A stretch of DNA of 64,000 nucleotides from Deltaproteobacteria bacterium (GCA_020632995.1 JACKEN010000005.1:418505-482504), one strand, 5' to 3'. Numbered from the stretch's first letter, positions 37,174 to 45,962 are shown. Notes: generated from the letters alone by a model not told the origin. Numbers and translations: made by a program.

Positions 37174-39071
37174 GCGCGACCGACCGCGACACCCTGGCCG
37201 CCTGGGCCAGCCCCGGCCTGGTGGCCTTCGCCGAGGCCATGGCCCGTCGGGGGGTGACGCCGCGCGATCTGGGCGACGCGCGGGTCGCGGTGGGCGAGGA
37301 AGAGGTGCACCTCCTCCCCGGCGGGCCGGGGGCCGCCCGCTGCTCGTGCTGGGCCCTCGAGCCGTGCTGGCACGTGGTCCTGGCCTTCCTCTCTGATCAG
37401 GCGGCGGACACCGAGGCCCCCGCGAGGCCCGCGGGCGACGTGCAGGAAGGAGTTGCGCGCGCTGGGCCAGGCGGGGGTGGAGGCGTGGGCGGGGGCCGGC
37501 GTGACGCACGAGGCGTGGACCCTGCTCGAGGCGGGCGCGGCGGTGGTCCTGGAGGTCCAGCCGGGTCGGATCTGGGGCCAGGTGCCGGAGCTCGGGGTGG
37601 AGGCGCGCTTCGTCGCCGGGGGCGGCATGGCCGGGATGCTGAGCTCCACCAGCGGCCGGGCCCACGCTCGCGCCTGCGCCCTCGTCGCCCTCGCCTGGCT
37701 GCGTGGGGAGGGCCTCGCCGCGCCGCCCGAGGCCCTGCACCGGGTCTCGCTCGCCGGGAACACCGGCGCACCGAAGCCGCCGCGGGTGGTGGTGGAGTCG
37801 ACGCAGGCCATCCTGCGGGAGCTGGTCGCGGTGGGGCTGAGCCACCTGTCCGAGGCCACGGCCGAGCGCCTCTTCACCGCCAGCGTGTCCGCCCAGGCCG
37901 CGAAGCTGGTGCGCCTGGGCAAGGCGGTCCTCGCGATCCACGAGGATGTGGCGCGCCTGTTGGATCGCCACGCCCAGGCCGACGAGGGGCGGCTCTTCGT
38001 GCGCCTCGCGAAGGCCTACGCGCTGGCCGAGGCCCTCCGCCGCGCGGGCGACGAGGCCCCCGAGCACCTCGTGGGCCGGGCCCGGGCCCGCTACCTCGAG
38101 GTGCCTCGCCTGCACCTGGTGGGCCTGGGGGCGCGCCGCCTCGCGACCGAGTCGGGGCTGGAGGGCGTCGCCGCGTGCCTCTACGACCTCGCGCAGGGCC
38201 GGTGGCTCAGCGTGGCCGACGTGCGGCCCGAGGGGACCCCGGCTTCGACCCCGAGGTCCGGTATCGCTCGGGAGAGGTGTGGACGGGGGCGAGCTTCGCC
38301 ACCGTGGCCCGCTCCGAGCTCCGGCTCTTCGACGCCAAGGTGAGCCTCGACGGCCGCCTCTCCTCGTCCCTCGGCACCCGAGCCGAGGTGGTGGGCCCGA
38401 CCACCGCAGCTCACCTTGCACAGCTCGCGCAAGACGACTTCGACAAGGTCGAGGAGCAGGCCCGCGCCGCCTTCCCCCTCGGGCTCGCGCCACCGCCGCC
38501 CCAGGGGGCCTGGGCCCTGCTCCGGCCGGCCCGGGTGGGGCCGCCCGGCTACGACGAGACCCGGCAGGTCGCGTGGCGCTGCCTCGAGGACGGCGCGGGT
38601 CGGCAGGTCTGGTTGCGCCTTCAATACCGGGAGGCGAGCGCGGCGATGATCTCCGCCCTCGAGGCGTGGCGCCCCGCGCCGGGTGAGGCGGTGGTGGTGG
38701 AGCTCGAGGCGCCGGGCGCGCGGGTCACCGCCACCCCGATCTCCTTCCTCGCCCCCGGCCCCGAGGGCCTGGTCGTGCGGTGCCCGTGGTTCGAGGCGCG
38801 ACCCCGGCGTGGCGCGCCTCCCGCCCCGCGCGCGGGCCCCGGGCCCGAGGCGCCGCGGAGCCCCGCGCTCCAGGCGTGGCGTGCGGCCCTCGAGGGGTGG
38901 GCGGAGCGCGGCGTGGCCCTCGCCGAGCCGGGGGTCGAGGCGCACCGGGTTGCCCTCATCGAGGCGGGCCACCCCACGGTGGCGGCGGCGGCCGGACGCC
39001 TCGCGGCCGCGCCTGGCCCGGCCAACCTCCTCCAGGCCCGCTACCTGCTCGACCTCGCCCTCAGGGCCTGA
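37170..39071 (+). CDS. SWIM zinc-finger protein of MoxR operon, two frameshifts
   Basis: About 633 residues. The N-terminus contains the SWIM zinc finger CSCWALEPCWH (CxCx5CxH) at ~60-70. The rest is a long, mainly helical/beta region (e.g. VVVESTQAILRELVAVGLSHL) of unknown function. One extra base near 37441-37450 moves the frame (reading resumes RKELRALGQAG) and one missing G in GGGG at 38232-38235 restores it (EGDPGFDPEVRYRSG). The ends are therefore in the same frame. Last gene of the operon; it overlaps the convergent lipoprotein gene by 11 bases. Confidence 0.82.
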   Translation: MSATDRDTLAAWASPGLVAFAEAMARRGVTPRDLGDARVAVGEEEVHLLPGGPGAARCSCWALEPCWHVVLAFLSDQAADTEAPARPAGDVQEGVARAGPGGGGGVGGGRRDARGVDPARGGRGGGPGGPAGSDLGPGAGARGGGALRRRGRHGRDAELHQRPGPRSRLRPRRPRLAAWGGPRRAARGPAPGLARREHRRTEAAAGGGGVDAGHPAGAGRGGAEPPVRGHGRAPLHRQRVRPGREAGAPGQGGPRDPRGCGAPVGSPRPGRRGAALRAPREGLRAGRGPPPRGRRGPRAPRGPGPGPLPRGASPAPGGPGGAPPRDRVGAGGRRRVPLRPRAGPVAQRGRRAARGDPGFDPEVRYRSGEVWTGASFATVARSELRLFDAKVSLDGRLSSSLGTRAEVVGPTTAAHLAQLAQDDFDKVEEQARAAFPLGLAPPPPQGAWALLRPARVGPPGYDETRQVAWRCLEDGAGRQVWLRLQYREASAAMISALEAWRPAPGEAVVVELEAPGARVTATPISFLAPGPEGLVVRCPWFEARPRRGAPPAPRAGPGPEAPRSPALQAWRAALEGWAERGVALAEPGVEAHRVALIEAGHPTVAAAAGRLAAAPGPANLLQARYLLDLALRA

Positions 39072-40176
39072 GGTCGGGGCAGTAGAGGCCGGGCTCGGGG
39101 GCGCAGGCCATCCCGAGCACGCAGCCGCCGTCGATGCAGGGTGGGTTGCACTCGGCGCCGCTCGAGCAGGGGCGCCCGGTGTTGATGCAGGCGCCGTCCT
39201 GGCAGAGGCAGGCCTGGGCGCTGATGCAGCTCCGGCCGGGCACGTTGAAGCACTCCATCGCTCCGCCCGCCCCGTAGGGCCCGCACACCGGGGTGCTCTC
39301 GCAGTCGAGGTCGGTGCCGCAGAGGCGCCCGGGCGGGTACAGGCAGAAGCCGAGGAACGCGCAGCTGGGCGGGACCACCTCGTACGCGCAGTCGTAGTCC
39401 CGCGCGCAGGTGCACAGCCCGACCGCGTCGCCCTCGCGCTTCAGGCAGCGCCGGCCACCGCCGTTGCAGGCCGCGTCGTCCTCACACGGCGCGGTGGTGA
39501 GGACCACCACGTCCTGGCACGCGTAGCCGCTCGGGCACAGCTCCGGATCCGCACCGCAGTCCGGGCCGCAGAAGCGCTCCGGGCCGCGCTCGGGGCGGGC
39601 GCGGTCGTAGCTGTTGTTCACGAGGCAGCTGTCGGCCTGGCCGGGGCAGTCGCCCTGCGCCTCACACTCCGCGCACAGGCTCTGGTTCTGCTCGTAGTAG
39701 CACCGCTCGCCCACGCAGCGGTGGCCGAGGGGGCAGGCCGCGTTGCTCCGGCACCGCTCCTGAACGCACGTCCCGAGGCCCTCGCCCGCCCGCTCGCAGA
39801 TCGCGAAGAGCGGGCAGTCCGCGTCCTCTCGGCAGCCGGGCTCGCAGGCCGCGGCCTCGCAGACCTCGCCCGGCCCGCAGTGGAGGTCCGCGCCGCAGGT
39901 GCCGTCGGCGATGCACCGCCCCGCCTCGAGGTGGCAGAAGGTCCCCGCGGCGCAGTCCTGGTTGCTCTGACAACCGGGCCGCAGCTGGCAGATGCCAGCT
40001 GCGTTGCAGAACGCCTCGCCGGTGCAGGCGTCGTCGGTGGTGCACCGGCACGCCCCGACCGCGTCGCAGGCGAAGCCGGCGGGGCAGGGGTGCTCGACGT
40101 CGCAGCGCTCCAGCGCCTCGGTGCCCGCCCGGCATCCGACGAGGAGCAGGCACAGGAGCACGCCGCCCGACCGCAT
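39061..40176 (-). CDS. Very Cys-rich lipoprotein
   Basis: A 371-residue exported lipoprotein (LLCLLLVGC lipobox) with about 50 Cys after it, arranged as repeats of the form C-x3-xC-P-xG-xxC (HPCPAGFACDAVGAC, QDCAAGTFCHLEAGRC, AACPLGHRCVGERC). This disulfide-dense pattern is common in myxobacterial surface proteins. No catalytic motif is seen. The C-terminus overlaps the SWIM gene convergently by 11 bases. Start ATG 40174-40176 is set by the signal peptide. Confidence 0.8.
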   Translation of the reverse strand: MRSGGVLLCLLLVGCRAGTEALERCDVEHPCPAGFACDAVGACRCTTDDACTGEAFCNAAGICQLRPGCQSNQDCAAGTFCHLEAGRCIADGTCGADLHCGPGEVCEAAACEPGCREDADCPLFAICERAGEGLGTCVQERCRSNAACPLGHRCVGERCYYEQNQSLCAECEAQGDCPGQADSCLVNNSYDRARPERGPERFCGPDCGADPELCPSGYACQDVVVLTTAPCEDDAACNGGGRRCLKREGDAVGLCTCARDYDCAYEVVPPSCAFLGFCLYPPGRLCGTDLDCESTPVCGPYGAGGAMECFNVPGRSCISAQACLCQDGACINTGRPCSSGAECNPPCIDGGCVLGMACAPEPGLYCPDLRP

Positions 40177-40214
40177 CGGGCGATGGTACCTCCCTCCGAG
40201 CCCTCAGCCCAGCC

Positions 40215-41762
40215 TCAGCGAGAGCCCGCCGGCCGCGCCACCCCGAGCCGCTTCATCAGGCTCTGCAGGGTGCTGGGCTTCAGCCCCACCACCTCGGCCG
40301 CGCCGCCGGGGCCGTAGAGCTTGCCCCCGGTGGTCTCGAGCACGCGCGCCAGGTAGTCACGCTCCACCTCGCGCAGGGTGGGGATGGGCCCCGCAGGGCG
40401 CCCTGCGTCCTCGCGGCGCGGCCGGCGCCGGCCGGGGAGGGCGACCTCCAGCTCGCCCGCGGGGGACAGGATGGTGGCCCGCTCGAGGGTGTTCACCAGC
40501 TCCCGCACGTTGCCCGGCCAGGAGTGCGTCCGCAGCCGCTCCAGCGACTCCTCCGAGAGCTGCCACGGCCCACGCCCGCCGCGCCGGGGCTGGCGATCGA
40601 GCCACTGGCGGGCGATCGCCTCGATGTCCTGGGGCCGCTCGCGCAGCGGCGGGAGCGCGAGGGGGAAGACGTTCAGGCGGTAGAAGAGGTCCTCCCGGAA
40701 GCGCCGCGCCGCGATCGCCTCCTCCAGCTCCACGTGGGTGGCGGCGATGATCCGCACGTCCACCCGCACCGGGCGATCGCTCCCCACCGGCTCGAAGGTC
40801 CCCTCCTGGAGCACCCGCAGCAACTTGGCTTGCGCGCCGAGGGGCAGGTCGCCGATCTCGTCCAACAGGAGCGTCCCCCCGTTGGCCACCACGAAGCGCC
40901 CCGGCCGCTGCTGCTCGGCCCCGGTGAAGGCGCCCTTGGTGTGGCCGAACAGCTCGCTCTCCACCAGGTGCTCGGGGAGGGCGGCGCAGTTCAGCTTGAC
41001 GAAGGGGCGGTCCCGGCGGTCGCTCCACGCGTGGATCGCGCGGGCCAGCACCTCCTTGCCGGTGCCGGTCTCGCCGGTGATCAGGACCGGCGCCCCGGTG
41101 GCCGCGACCTGCCGCGCCATGCTCACCACCCGGCGCATCGCGGGGTCGGGGCTCCCGGTGAGGAGGGCCACCGCGTCCTGGGCCGAGCCGACCTCGTCCT
41201 CCAGGTAGCGGGCCCGCTCGGCCAGCGCGCGGCGCTCCCGCTCGAGGAGCTCGGCGTGCTCCGCCGCTACGAGGGCGAGGGCCACGATCTGACCGGAGAG
41301 GGTGGCGAGGTTCACGACCTCCTCCGGGTAGCGGCCACAGCTCCTCCGGTCGAAGGTCATCGCGCCGAGGGTCCGGTCCCCCGACCAGAGCGGCACCACC
41401 ATGCAGGCGTGCCCGTGCGGCAGATCCAACACCCCATCATAGGGGTCGCCTTCGTGCGCGTGGTCATGCTCCTCCAGCACCCGGGTGCGGCGGCTCTCCA
41501 GCGCCAGGCGGAGCGCAGGGAACCTTGCGAGCTCCACCCGGTGCTTCTTCACCTTGGGGCCTGCGAGCGGCCCCTTCGCCTGGCGCACCACCAGCACGTC
41601 GCCCTCGAGCTCGAACACCGCGGCGAGGTCGTACGGCACCACGTCCCAGAGGAACTCCAGGGCGCGGCTGAGGAGCTGATCCACCCCGGACGGCTGGTTG
41701 GCCAACAGGGCGATCTCGGTGAGGTGGGCGGTCAGATCCAGGAGGGGACCGCGGTCGACCAT
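40215..41762 (-). CDS. NorR-like GAF-sigma54 transcriptional activator
   Basis: A 515-residue bacterial enhancer-binding protein. GAF domain (~15-165): D106, Y108, D109, C120 and D138 in DPYDG, HAC and TFD, plus R75, match the residues proposed to hold the NO-sensing iron in E. coli NorR (R75, D96, D99, C113, D131). The AAA+ domain (~185-415) has GETGTGKE, GAFTGA (sigma54 contact) and LLLDEIGDLP. The C-terminus has a Fis-type helix-turn-helix (AAEVVGLKPSTLQSLMKRLG). Start ATG 41760-41762. Divergent from the rubrerythrin operon, across a region with operator repeats and a sigma54 promoter. Nitric oxide as signal is inferred from the residues. Confidence 0.9.
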   Translation of the reverse strand: MVDRGPLLDLTAHLTEIALLANQPSGVDQLLSRALEFLWDVVPYDLAAVFELEGDVLVVRQAKGPLAGPKVKKHRVELARFPALRLALESRRTRVLEEHDHAHEGDPYDGVLDLPHGHACMVVPLWSGDRTLGAMTFDRRSCGRYPEEVVNLATLSGQIVALALVAAEHAELLERERRALAERARYLEDEVGSAQDAVALLTGSPDPAMRRVVSMARQVAATGAPVLITGETGTGKEVLARAIHAWSDRRDRPFVKLNCAALPEHLVESELFGHTKGAFTGAEQQRPGRFVVANGGTLLLDEIGDLPLGAQAKLLRVLQEGTFEPVGSDRPVRVDVRIIAATHVELEEAIAARRFREDLFYRLNVFPLALPPLRERPQDIEAIARQWLDRQPRRGGRGPWQLSEESLERLRTHSWPGNVRELVNTLERATILSPAGELEVALPGRRRPRREDAGRPAGPIPTLREVERDYLARVLETTGGKLYGPGGAAEVVGLKPSTLQSLMKRLGVARPAGSR

Positions 41763-41794
41763 GTGCGGAGTATGCCGCGTCAGACCAGCGAGAT

Positions 41795-41836
41795 GCACCG
41801 GTATTTCGGTGAAATCTCCACCGAAATGTCGGGTGC
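41795..41836. promoter_or_regulatory. Two operator-like repeats (CACCGAAAT motif)
   Basis: Two oppositely oriented copies of CACCGAAATryCGG(G)TGC. Site A occupies 41795-41811 (minus-strand reading CACCGAAATACCGGTGC) and site B 41819-41836 (plus strand CACCGAAATGTCGGGTGC). TTTCGGTG and CACCGAAA between them form an 8-base inverted repeat with a 7-base centre. They lie ~60-100 bases upstream of the sigma54 -24 element, the normal place for enhancer sites. They do not match the published NorR GT-N7-AC site. Confidence 0.6.
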
Positions 41837-41855
41837 ACCCGCATGTCGGTGTCGA

Positions 41856-41869
41856 ATTCGGGCCCGAAT
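41856..41869. promoter_or_regulatory. Perfect 14-bp palindrome ATTCGGGCCCGAAT
   Basis: A perfectly self-complementary 14-base sequence located between the CACCGAAAT sites and the sigma54 promoter. It shares the CCGAA core with those sites but differs in spacing. It may be a binding site for the same or another regulator; position is the only support. Confidence 0.4.
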
Positions 41870-41894
41870 CACGATGGAACGGGCCTTCCGGGGT

Positions 41895-41910
41895 TGGCAC
41901 GAAGCCTGCG
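41895..41910 (+). promoter_or_regulatory. Sigma54 promoter of rubrerythrin operon
   Basis: TGGCACG-AAGC-CTGCG matches the sigma54 consensus TGGCACG-N4-TTGCW with the invariant GG and GC at correct spacing; only the first T of TTGC and the last base differ. Transcription would start near 41921, giving a leader of ~130 bases before the rubrerythrin ATG at 42052. An adjacent divergent sigma54 activator makes the call stronger. Confidence 0.75.
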
Positions 41911-42002
41911 ACGTGCATGATCTCGAAGCGCGGAGATCCCGTGGCTCCGGCCCGCAAGACAGCTTGCGTCCGGAGGGGTCCCCGGACACACCCGCGGGGG
42001 CG

Positions 42003-42020
42003 GCACCGAAATATCGGTGC
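42003..42020. promoter_or_regulatory. Third CACCGAAAT operator copy, in the rubrerythrin leader
   Basis: GCACCGA (42003-42009) and TCGGTGC (42014-42020) are perfect inverted arms around AATA. It is the most symmetrical copy of the motif found upstream of the sigma54 promoter but lies downstream of the predicted start site, 32 bases before the rubrerythrin ATG. It could be a repression site or a leader hairpin. Confidence 0.5.
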
Positions 42021-42051
42021 CTTCCAGCGCGAACGACGAGGAGAGCAACCG

Positions 42052-42471
42052 ATGCCCGATCTGAAGGGAACGAAGACTCACGACAACCTGAAGGCCGCCT
42101 TCGCTGGCGAGTCGCAGGCCAACCGGCGCTACCTGTACTTCGCGAAGGTGGCGGACGTGGAAGGCTACCCCGAGGTGGCCAGCAACTTCCGCGAGACCGC
42201 GGAGGGCGAGACCGGCCACGCCCACGGCCACCTCGACTACATCAAGCAGGTCGGCGACCCCGCCACCGGCGAGCCGATCGGTGACACCGTGGCCAACCTG
42301 AAGGCGGCCATCGCGGGCGAGACCCACGAGTACACCGACATGTACCCCGGCATGGCGAAGACCGCCCGCGCCGAGGGCTTCGACGAGATCGCCGACTGGT
42401 TCGAGACCCTGGCCAAGGCCGAGAAGTCCCACGCCGGCCGCTTCCAGAAGATGCTGGAGATCATCTCCTGA
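42052..42471 (+). CDS. Rubrerythrin (ferritin-like diiron protein, no rubredoxin domain)
   Basis: A 139-residue diiron peroxidase-type protein of the rubrerythrin family. The two four-helix-bundle iron motifs are visible: GESQANRRYLYF and ETAEGETGHAHGHL, then AGETHEYTDMYP and AKAEKSHAGRF (ExxH and E ligands). The C-terminal rubredoxin-like domain of classical rubrerythrin is absent, so it depends on an outside electron donor. Start ATG 42052 with GGAGAG six bases upstream. First gene of an operon with an Fe-S oxidoreductase and DUF3501. Confidence 0.95.
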   Translation: MPDLKGTKTHDNLKAAFAGESQANRRYLYFAKVADVEGYPEVASNFRETAEGETGHAHGHLDYIKQVGDPATGEPIGDTVANLKAAIAGETHEYTDMYPGMAKTARAEGFDEIADWFETLAKAEKSHAGRFQKMLEIIS

Positions 42472-42548
42472 GGTGATCGAGGGTGCCCGCGAGGGGCCAG
42501 CTCTCCTCGCGGCGCCCGCAACCTGGTGAACGCCACGGAGCGCCCGGA

Positions 42549-43891
42549 ATGACGAACATCTCCTATCAGCCCACCGAAGGCCTGACCTACGATCCGGAGG
42601 ACGAGCGCTACTGGTCGTTGCCGGCGTTGGACATGGAGATCCGGCGCGCCTTCGAGATCTGTCACGGCTGCCGCATGTGCTTCAAGTACTGCGACAGCTT
42701 CCCCAGCCTCTTCAAGCTGCTGGACGAGCGCTACGACGGCGACGTGCGCGAGCTGGACGACGCCGACATCGCCGGCGTCATGGACGCGTGCTTCCAGTGC
42801 AAGCTCTGCGAGGTGCAGTGCCCGTACACCCCGCGCGACGGGCACGAGTTCCAGCTCGACTTCCCGAAGCTGGTGCATCGCTACAACGCCAACAAGCGCC
42901 TGCGCGAGCCGGCCACCCTGCGCGACAAGGTGCTCGCCGACCCCGACGCCACCGGCCAGATGGCGCGCCTGTCCTTCGGCATGGCCAACGCCATGAACAA
43001 GGTGCCGCTCCACCGCATGCTGATGGAGAAGGTGCTGGGCATCCACAAGGACAAGCTCCTGCCCGACTTCGCGTCGAAGACCTTCGAGGCGTGGGCCGAC
43101 GAGAACGGCCGCATCCAGCAGGATCCGCCGGCCGAGGTCGTGCTCTTCCAGACCTGCTACGTGCAGAACAACGAGCCCGACATCGGCAAGGACGTGCTCG
43201 AGGTGCTCGACAAGAACCAGGTCAAGACGGCCTGCGTGCGCGGCCTGGTGTGCTGCGGCATGCCGGCCTGGGAGCACGGCGATCTCACCACCCTGCGTGA
43301 GAACGCCAAGATCAACCTGAGCATCCTCTACCCCCACGTGAAGGCGGGGCGAAGGTGCTGGTGGTCAACCCAACCTGCAGTATGATGCTGCGGCGCGAGT
43401 ACCCCGAGCTGGTGGCGGAGCCCGACCGCGAGAAGGCGCGGGCGGTGGCGGCGGCGGTGCAGGACCCGGGCGAGTTCCTGTGGTCCATCCGCAACGAGCC
43501 TCGCTTCAACACCGACTTCAAGAGCTCACCCGAGACGGTGGCCTACCACGCCCCCTGCCACCTCAGGGCCCAGGCGGTGGGGTTCCGGGGGCGCGACCTG
43601 CTCCGCAAGATCCCTGGCGTCCAGCCCAAGCCGGTCATGGAGTGCTGCGGCCACGACGGGACCTACGCCATGAAGGTGGAGTCCTTCGAGGCGAGCGCCC
43701 GGGTGGGCAAGAAGGCCTTCGATCAGATGAAGGGCCACGACGCCGAGGTGTGGGCGACCGAGTGTCCCCTCGCCGCGGTGCAGTTCGAGCAGCACGCGGG
43801 CAAGCGCGCCCTGCACCCGATGACGGTGCTGGCGCGGGCCTACCGCGAGGACGGCTTCGACAAGCGCCTCGACGACAAGGAGGAGAAGTGA
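42549..43891 (+). CDS. Heterodisulfide-reductase-like Fe-S oxidoreductase, frameshifted
   Basis: About 447 residues after restoring one G in GGGG at 43346-43349 (KAGAKVLVVNPTCS). N-terminal two [4Fe-4S] motifs (CHGCRMCFKYC and CFQCKLCEVQC), then two Cys-rich CCG-type domains (CVRGLVCCGMPAWEHGD and, after the shift, VMECCGHDGTY). The layout is GlpC/HdrD-like. It is a cytoplasmic electron carrier or reductase; here it most likely supplies electrons to rubrerythrin (inference from gene order). Start ATG 42549 with GGAG eight bases upstream. Confidence 0.88.
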
Positions 43892-43895
43892 CGCC

Positions 43896-44449
43896 ATGGC
43901 CAAGGTGCGGCGCGAAGAGATCCTGGACTACGTGACCTACGGCGAGCGGCGCGACGGGATCCGCGCCGACGTGATGGCGCAGAAGCGCCCGCGCCGGATC
44001 CACGTGGGGTCGGAGCTGACCTTCCTGTTCGAGAACCACGACACCGTCCGCTATCAGATCCTCGAGATGGTGCGGGCCGAGCAGATGGTGAAGGAGGCCG
44101 ACATCCAGCACGAGCTCGAGACCTACAACGAGCTCCTGGGGACGAGGGCGGCCTCGGCTGCACCCTCCTCATCGAGATCGACGACCCCGAGGTGCGGGAC
44201 GTGCGCCTGAGGGACCTCCTCACGCTGCCCCAGCACATCCACCTCGAGCTCGAGGACGGCTCCCGCGCCACCGCCGAGTACGACCCCCGACAGGTCGGCC
44301 GGGATCGGGTCTCGTCGGTGCAGTTCCTGAAGTTCGCCTGCCAGGGAAAGGCCCCAGTGGCGATGGTGGTCGACCACCCCGCGCTCTCCGTCCGCGCGCC
44401 CCTGGATGATGCGCAAAGGGCCGCTTTGAAACAGGATCTGGCTGCCTGA
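43896..44449 (+). CDS. DUF3501 protein, frameshifted
   Basis: About 184 residues after restoring one G in the GGGG at 44138-44141 (ELLGDEGGLGCTLLIEIDD). It begins KVRREEILDYVTYGERR and contains FENHDTVRYQILEMVRAEQMVKE, recognisable DUF3501 segments. Function unknown, but the family is regularly encoded with rubrerythrin and the Fe-S protein, as here. Four-base gap from the preceding stop; GGAG lies 12 bases upstream of the ATG. Confidence 0.85.
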
Positions 44450-44510
44450 GGGCGTCGTCGGCGCCACAATGGCGCCCGGCGCGGCGACCGCGTACCCTCT
44501 TGGGCCGGGG

Positions 44511-45461
44511 ATGCTGGCCTACAAGACCATCATCGTGGGCACCGACTTCTCCGCCGGCTCTCAGCGGGGTGTCGCCGCGGCGGTGCGGATGGCCAACCGC
44601 TTCGAGGCCAGCCGACTGCACCTCGTGCACGTGGTCCCCTCGGTCCCCATGCTCCCGACCCCGCTCCTGCCGGATCCCGGGCAGGACGCCGCCATGCAGG
44701 CGGGCTTGCAGAAGGCGCAGGAGCGCCTCGACGCCATCCCCCTGCCCGAGACGAAGTGCTGGGTGCAGCGGGAGGTCCGCTTCGGGAGCCCGGCCCGCGA
44801 GCTGGCGCGGGCGGCGGAGGAGCACCACGCGGATCTCATGGTGGTCGCGCGGCGCGGGCACAGCGCCCTCGCCCGCCTGGTGCTCGGGAGCGTGCCCAAC
44901 ACCCTCATCCGGCTCGCGTCCTGCCCGGTGATGGTGGTGGGGGACGAGCCGGGCGACGAGGTCCGCTTCGATCGGGTGCTCGCCGCGGTCGACCTGTCGC
45001 CCATCTCGCGCCACGTGCTCGACAACGCGGTGGTGGTGGCGCGCGCCTACGCGGGGCAGGTCATGGTCCTCTCCCTGTTCGAGCAGCAGCTCCTCGGGGC
45101 TGAGGGCGCGGCGAACGGCCAGCAGGACGAGAGCCGCCGCCGGCACGAGGAGGCGGTGGGCGCCCTGGTGCGGAGGGTCCCGCGGGAGGGCGTGCAGCTC
45201 CAGATCGAGGTGATGCGGAAGGCGCCGGTGTCCCAGACCATCATCGACGTGGCCCGGCAGTCGGAGGCCGAGGTCATCGTCATGGGCACTTCGGGCCGCA
45301 ACGCGTGGCACCGCATGATCCTGGGCTCCACCGCGAACCACGTCCTCTTGCGCGCGCACTGCGCGCTCCTGGTGGTGCCGCCAGCGGTGCGTGAGCAGGT
45401 CGAGGAGGTGGATCCGGTGATGGCCACGACCCCCGCCCTGGGCGGCAACACACCATGCTGA
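44511..45461 (+). CDS. Tandem-domain universal stress protein
   Basis: A 316-residue protein with two USP domains. Domain one (~1-145) has IIVGTDFSAGSQRGV and the nucleotide-loop VVARRGHSALARLVLGSVPNTLI; domain two (~150-300) has VLAAVDLSPISRHVLDNA and VIVMGTSGRNAWHRMILGSTANHVL. Both carry the G-x2-G-x9-G(S/T) ATP-binding pattern. ATG 44511 is preferred over 44469, which would add 14 residues without a ribosome site. It follows the rubrerythrin operon by 61 bases and precedes the hibernation factor by 146, so it may be part of a stress region. Confidence 0.92.
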   Translation: MLAYKTIIVGTDFSAGSQRGVAAAVRMANRFEASRLHLVHVVPSVPMLPTPLLPDPGQDAAMQAGLQKAQERLDAIPLPETKCWVQREVRFGSPARELARAAEEHHADLMVVARRGHSALARLVLGSVPNTLIRLASCPVMVVGDEPGDEVRFDRVLAAVDLSPISRHVLDNAVVVARAYAGQVMVLSLFEQQLLGAEGAANGQQDESRRRHEEAVGALVRRVPREGVQLQIEVMRKAPVSQTIIDVARQSEAEVIVMGTSGRNAWHRMILGSTANHVLLRAHCALLVVPPAVREQVEEVDPVMATTPALGGNTPC

Positions 45462-45607
45462 GAGTTACGGGGCGCACCCGCCGGTTACGCGCGGGTGACG
45501 GGAATGGTCTCGCGCGCCCTCGAGCGTTACGTAAGTGGTCGGAATGAAAGGCCCCCTGGCGGGCATCGCCCCGTCGGGTTGGCACCGATCTTGAGAGGGA
45601 CCAACGC

Positions 45608-45961
45608 ATGACCATGCCACTGAGGATCACCTACCACGGTCTCGAGGGCTCTGAGGCCATCGAGGGCGCCATCCGGGAGCGGGCAGAGAAGCTGCCCCAG
45701 TTCTTCGATCGCATCCAGGACTGCCGGGTGGTGGTGGAGGTTCCGCATCGGAGCCACAAGAAGGGCAACCAGTTCCAGGTCAAGGTAGACCTCGTCGTCC
45801 CCGGCGAGGAGATGGTGGTCACCAAGGACGTGCAGGCTGGCCATCCGCATGAGGATCTGTTCGTCGTGATCCGTGACGCGTTCGATGCGCTCGAGCGGCA
45901 GCTCGAGAGCTACGCGGCGAAGCAGTCGGGAGGAGCGCGGCGGCACGCTGCGCTTCGCTGA
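45608..45961 (+). CDS. hpf: Ribosome hibernation promoting factor (short HPF/RaiA)
   Basis: A 117-residue HPF/RaiA-type protein that binds the 30S decoding region of idle ribosomes. It has the family layout: LRITYHGLEGSEAIEGAI at the N-terminus, basic RSHKKGNQFQVKVDLVVPG, and DLFVVIRDAFDALERQLE at the C-terminus. The length is that of the short form, without the dimerising domain of long HPF. Strong GAGAGG site before the ATG. The following phosphotransferase starts two bases after its stop, so they are co-transcribed. Confidence 0.93.
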   Translation: MTMPLRITYHGLEGSEAIEGAIRERAEKLPQFFDRIQDCRVVVEVPHRSHKKGNQFQVKVDLVVPGEEMVVTKDVQAGHPHEDLFVVIRDAFDALERQLESYAAKQSGGARRHAALR

Positions 45962-45962
45962 C

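Noticed and set aside
35182..38493. 1,100-codon minus-strand frame through the VWA and SWIM genes
   Set aside because: Antisense shadow rich in His/Arg/Ala; VWA metal-site motifs are on the plus strand.
34375..39071. Programmed frameshifting in the MoxR operon
   Set aside because: Shifts go in both directions, lie in plain homopolymers, and the same errors affect unrelated genes; assembly error is simpler.
45579..45594. Sigma54-like sequence TTGGCACCGATCTTGA before hpf
   Set aside because: The -12 GC is GA, and a start site there would fall at the ribosome-binding site, leaving no leader.
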